DNA of 7,597 nucleotides from Sphingomonas sp. (GTDB lineage: Bacteria; Pseudomonadota; Alphaproteobacteria; Sphingomonadales; Sphingomonadaceae), in assembly GCA_030146605.1 (NCBI GenBank), contig JASLBO010000015.1, positions 1-7,597 of the forward strand, written 5' to 3'. Position numbers and translations under genes: made by a program. Each line of letters starts with the position of its first letter. The first letter of the stretch is position 1. The notes under the pieces are model-generated. The model had not been told where the DNA came from and searched no databases. It saw only the letters and a list, made by a program, of their open reading frames with translations. Below, in pieces: positions 5,728-7,597 of this stretch.

Positions 5728-7597
5728 ATGACCATGCGTATGCTGATCGACGCACGCCACCGGGAAGAGACCCGGGTCGCCGTCGTCAAAGGGAACCGGA
5801 TCGAGGAGTTTGATTTCGAGTCCGCCGAGCGCAAGCAGCTCAAGGGCAACATCTATCTCGCCAAGGTTACCCGGGTAGAACCGTCGCTCCAGGCGGCGTT
5901 CGTCGATTATGGCGGCAACCGCCACGGCTTCCTCGCTTTCAGCGAAATCCACCCGGATTATTATCAGATCCCCAAGGAAGATCGCGAAGCCCTGCTCCGC
6001 GAAGAGGCCGAGCACGCCGCCGAGGAAGCCGCGCTGCGCGCGCAGGATGACGGCGACGACGACGACCATCATCTCGACGGCGAGGACGGCGTCGAGGTGC
6101 TCGAGCGCCCGCACGACGACGACGAGCATGAAGACGATGCCGAGGCGTCCGAGAGCGAGAGCGAGGGCGGCGAAGGCCATGACCGCGGCGGCCGCGGCCA
6201 AGGCCGTGGCCGGCGTCGCGGCCGGGGCGGCAAGGAAGACGAGGCCGAGGCACTGCGCCAGCGCCGCATGAACCTGCGCCGCCGCTACAAGATCCAGGAC
6301 GTGATCCGCCGCCGTCAGGTGCTGCTGGTCCAGGTCGTCAAGGAAGAGCGCGGCAACAAGGGCGCGGCGCTGACCACTTATCTGAGCCTCGCCGGCCGCT
6401 ATTGCGTGCTGATGCCCAACACCGCGCATGGCGGCGGGATTTCGCGCAAGATCAGTTCGGCCGCCGATCGCAAGCGCCTCAAGACGATCATGGCGGACCT
6501 CAAGCTGCCGCCGTCGATGGGCTGCATCGTCCGCACCGCCGGGCTCCAGCGCACCAAGACCGAGATCAAGCGCGATTTCGACTATCTCGCGCGGCTGTGG
6601 GACGGGATCCGCGAGACGACCTTGCAATCGTCGGCGCCGGCGCTCGTCTATGGCGACAGCGACCTGCTCAAGCGCGCGATCCGCGATATCTACAACAAGG
6701 ATATCGACGAAGTCATCGTCGAGGGCGAGGACGGCTATCGTCAGGCCAAGGAGTTCATGAAGCTCCTGATGCCGAGCCACGCCAAAAAGGTGAAGCAATA
6801 TGCCGATGCGGTGCCGCTGTTCCAGCGCGCCGGCGTCGAGGACCAGCTCTCCGCGATGTGCAACCCGGTCGTCCAGCTCAAATCGGGCGGCTATCTGGTG
6901 ATCAACCCGACCGAGGCTCTGGTCTCGATCGACATCAACTCGGGCCGTTCGACCCGCGAGCACAATATCGAGCAGACCGCGACCCAGACCAACCTCGAGG
7001 CCGCGCAGGAAATCGCGCGCCAGCTGCGGCTGCGCGACATGGCCGGGCTCGTCGTCATCGACTTTATCGACATGGATCACGGATCGAACGTCCGTAAGGT
7101 CGAGAAGGCGATGAAGGAGGCGCTCAAGAACGATCGCGCCCGCATCCAGGTCGGCCGCATCTCGGCCTTCGGCCTGATGGAGATGAGCCGCCAGCGGCTG
7201 CGCACCGGCGTGCTCGAGGCATCGACTCGCCAGTGCCCGCATTGCGAAGGCACCGGCCTCGTCCGCACCGCATCGTCGGCGGGCCTGTCTGCGCTGCGCA
7301 TGATCGAGGACGAGGCCGCCCGCGGCCGCGGCTCGCAGATCCTGCTCCGCGCCAGCGCCGAAGCCGCCTTCTACGTGCTCAACCAGAAGCGCGCCGACAT
7401 CGCCGAGATCGAGGATCGCTACGGCGTCCATGTCGAGATCCTCGCCGGCAACGACGAGGAAGGCGCCCGCATGTCGGTCGAGGCCGCGGGCCCACCGCCC
7501 GCGCACGCACCGAAGTTCGAGCTCCTCGTCGAGGAAGAAGAGGACGATTACGTCGAGGAGATCGACGCCGAGGAAGAAGAGGAGGAGATCGCCGAGG
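5728..7597 (+). CDS. rne: Ribonuclease E, catalytic half and start of the C-terminal region (3' end outside window)
   Basis: RNase E is the single-strand-specific endonuclease that initiates mRNA decay and processes rRNA and tRNA precursors; its C-terminal part normally scaffolds a degradosome. The visible 623 codons are open without a stop. The N-terminus MTMRMLIDARHREETRVAVV matches the family, and the S1 domain begins at about residue 35 (NIYLAKVTRVEPSLQAAFVDYGG). The S1 fold is interrupted by an insertion (about residues 83-186) and resumes with YKIQDVIRR and KEERGNKGAALTTYLSLAG. Catalytic residues are Asp402 (SIDINSG) and Asp445 (VVIDFIDM), and the zinc-link CPHC is at 503-506. By memory these correspond to E. 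coli Asp303, Asp346, Cys404 and Cys407, a constant offset of 99, so the catalytic core is intact and of normal length apart from the insertion. The last visible residues (about 600-623) are almost purely acidic, the start of the disordered C-terminal region. The gene is divergent from the amidase gene. Confidence 0.96.
   Translation, partial: MTMRMLIDARHREETRVAVVKGNRIEEFDFESAERKQLKGNIYLAKVTRVEPSLQAAFVDYGGNRHGFLAFSEIHPDYYQIPKEDREALLREEAEHAAEEAALRAQDDGDDDDHHLDGEDGVEVLERPHDDDEHEDDAEASESESEGGEGHDRGGRGQGRGRRRGRGGKEDEAEALRQRRMNLRRRYKIQDVIRRRQVLLVQVVKEERGNKGAALTTYLSLAGRYCVLMPNTAHGGGISRKISSAADRKRLKTIMADLKLPPSMGCIVRTAGLQRTKTEIKRDFDYLARLWDGIRETTLQSSAPALVYGDSDLLKRAIRDIYNKDIDEVIVEGEDGYRQAKEFMKLLMPSHAKKVKQYADAVPLFQRAGVEDQLSAMCNPVVQLKSGGYLVINPTEALVSIDINSGRSTREHNIEQTATQTNLEAAQEIARQLRLRDMAGLVVIDFIDMDHGSNVRKVEKAMKEALKNDRARIQVGRISAFGLMEMSRQRLRTGVLEASTRQCPHCEGTGLVRTASSAGLSALRMIEDEAARGRGSQILLRASAEAAFYVLNQKRADIAEIEDRYGVHVEILAGNDEEGARMSVEAAGPPPAHAPKFELLVEEEEDDYVEEIDAEEEEEEIAE
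5974..6285 (+). other. RNase E S1-domain insertion: acidic/His-rich block followed by RGG block
   Basis: About 98 residues more than E. coli RNase E lie between residues 83 and 186. The order is a charged helical-looking stretch (84-106), an Asp/Glu/His-rich block (107-151, with DDGDDDDHH and HDDDEHEDD), an RGG-type block RGGRGQGRGRRRGRGGK (153-169), and a mixed charged helix (170-186). At DNA level the acidic part contains GAC runs. Insertions at this S1 position are known in alphaproteobacterial RNase E; the composition suggests disorder, with the RGG block a likely RNA contact and the Asp/His clusters possible metal ligands. The last two points are inference. Confidence 0.8.

Noticed and set aside
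5328..5813. 161-codon open frame on the plus strand in the divergent region
   Set aside because: It overlaps the start of rne in another frame, has no ribosome binding site at its start, and its sequence matches nothing I recognise.
6054..6150. GAC/GAG runs as a microsatellite or CRISPR-like repeat
   Set aside because: They are in frame and encode the acidic tract of the RNase E insertion. There are no regular repeat-spacer units, and no CRISPR array is present anywhere in the window.
5692..7506. 604-codon open frame on the minus strand, opposite rne
   Set aside because: It is antisense to an intact RNase E gene; the low-complexity composition follows from the codon bias of the sense strand.

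Overview
The window carries a GC-rich segment of an alphaproteobacterial chromosome, most likely from Sphingomonas or a close relative. The evidence is the strong G/C preference at third codon positions, an RNase E with a large insertion inside its S1 domain, an RF2 of alphaproteobacterial type without a programmed frameshift, and an intergenic inverted repeat built on the core CCCGGCGAAAGCCGGG, which resembles dispersed repeats of sphingomonads. The gene order rne / amidase / PBP1A / prfB is, from general knowledge, a conserved alphaproteobacterial neighbourhood. The genus is an inference from protein and repeat character, not a database result.

Layout. Four genes lie on the minus strand and read from right to left: a periplasmic N-acetylmuramoyl-L-alanine amidase of the AmiC type (3986-5233), a bifunctional class A penicillin-binding protein PBP1A (1349-3868), peptide chain release factor 2 (94-1221), and the 5' end of a small lipoprotein gene (1-97) whose TTG start overlaps the prfB stop codon. 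One gene lies on the plus strand: ribonuclease E (5728 to beyond the right edge), divergent from the amidase. It is open over all 623 visible codons and is cut by the window just as its acidic C-terminal region begins.

Gaps. The 494-bp divergent region (5234-5727) is the most regulatory-looking stretch. Near the amidase it has two copies of the dyad CCGGCA-N6-TGCCGG exactly 21 bp apart, next to a GGTTAACC palindrome. Near rne it has a hairpin-rich, GC-rich probable leader that ends in a good Shine-Dalgarno sequence. The 127-bp gap between PBP1A and prfB is largely filled by a 30-bp imperfect inverted repeat. The 117-bp gap between amidase and PBP1A holds a small dyad and a TATAAT hexamer on the strand opposite to the genes.

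How the genes work together. The amidase cleaves peptidoglycan stem peptides from glycan strands, while PBP1A polymerises and cross-links peptidoglycan, so both remodel the cell wall. RF2 ends translation at UGA/UAA, and RNase E initiates mRNA decay and RNA processing. No defence system, CRISPR array, transposase, phage gene or biosynthetic cluster is visible; this is core housekeeping DNA. The points worth following are the regulatory architecture of the divergent region, the composition of the RNase E insertion, and the repeat upstream of prfB.
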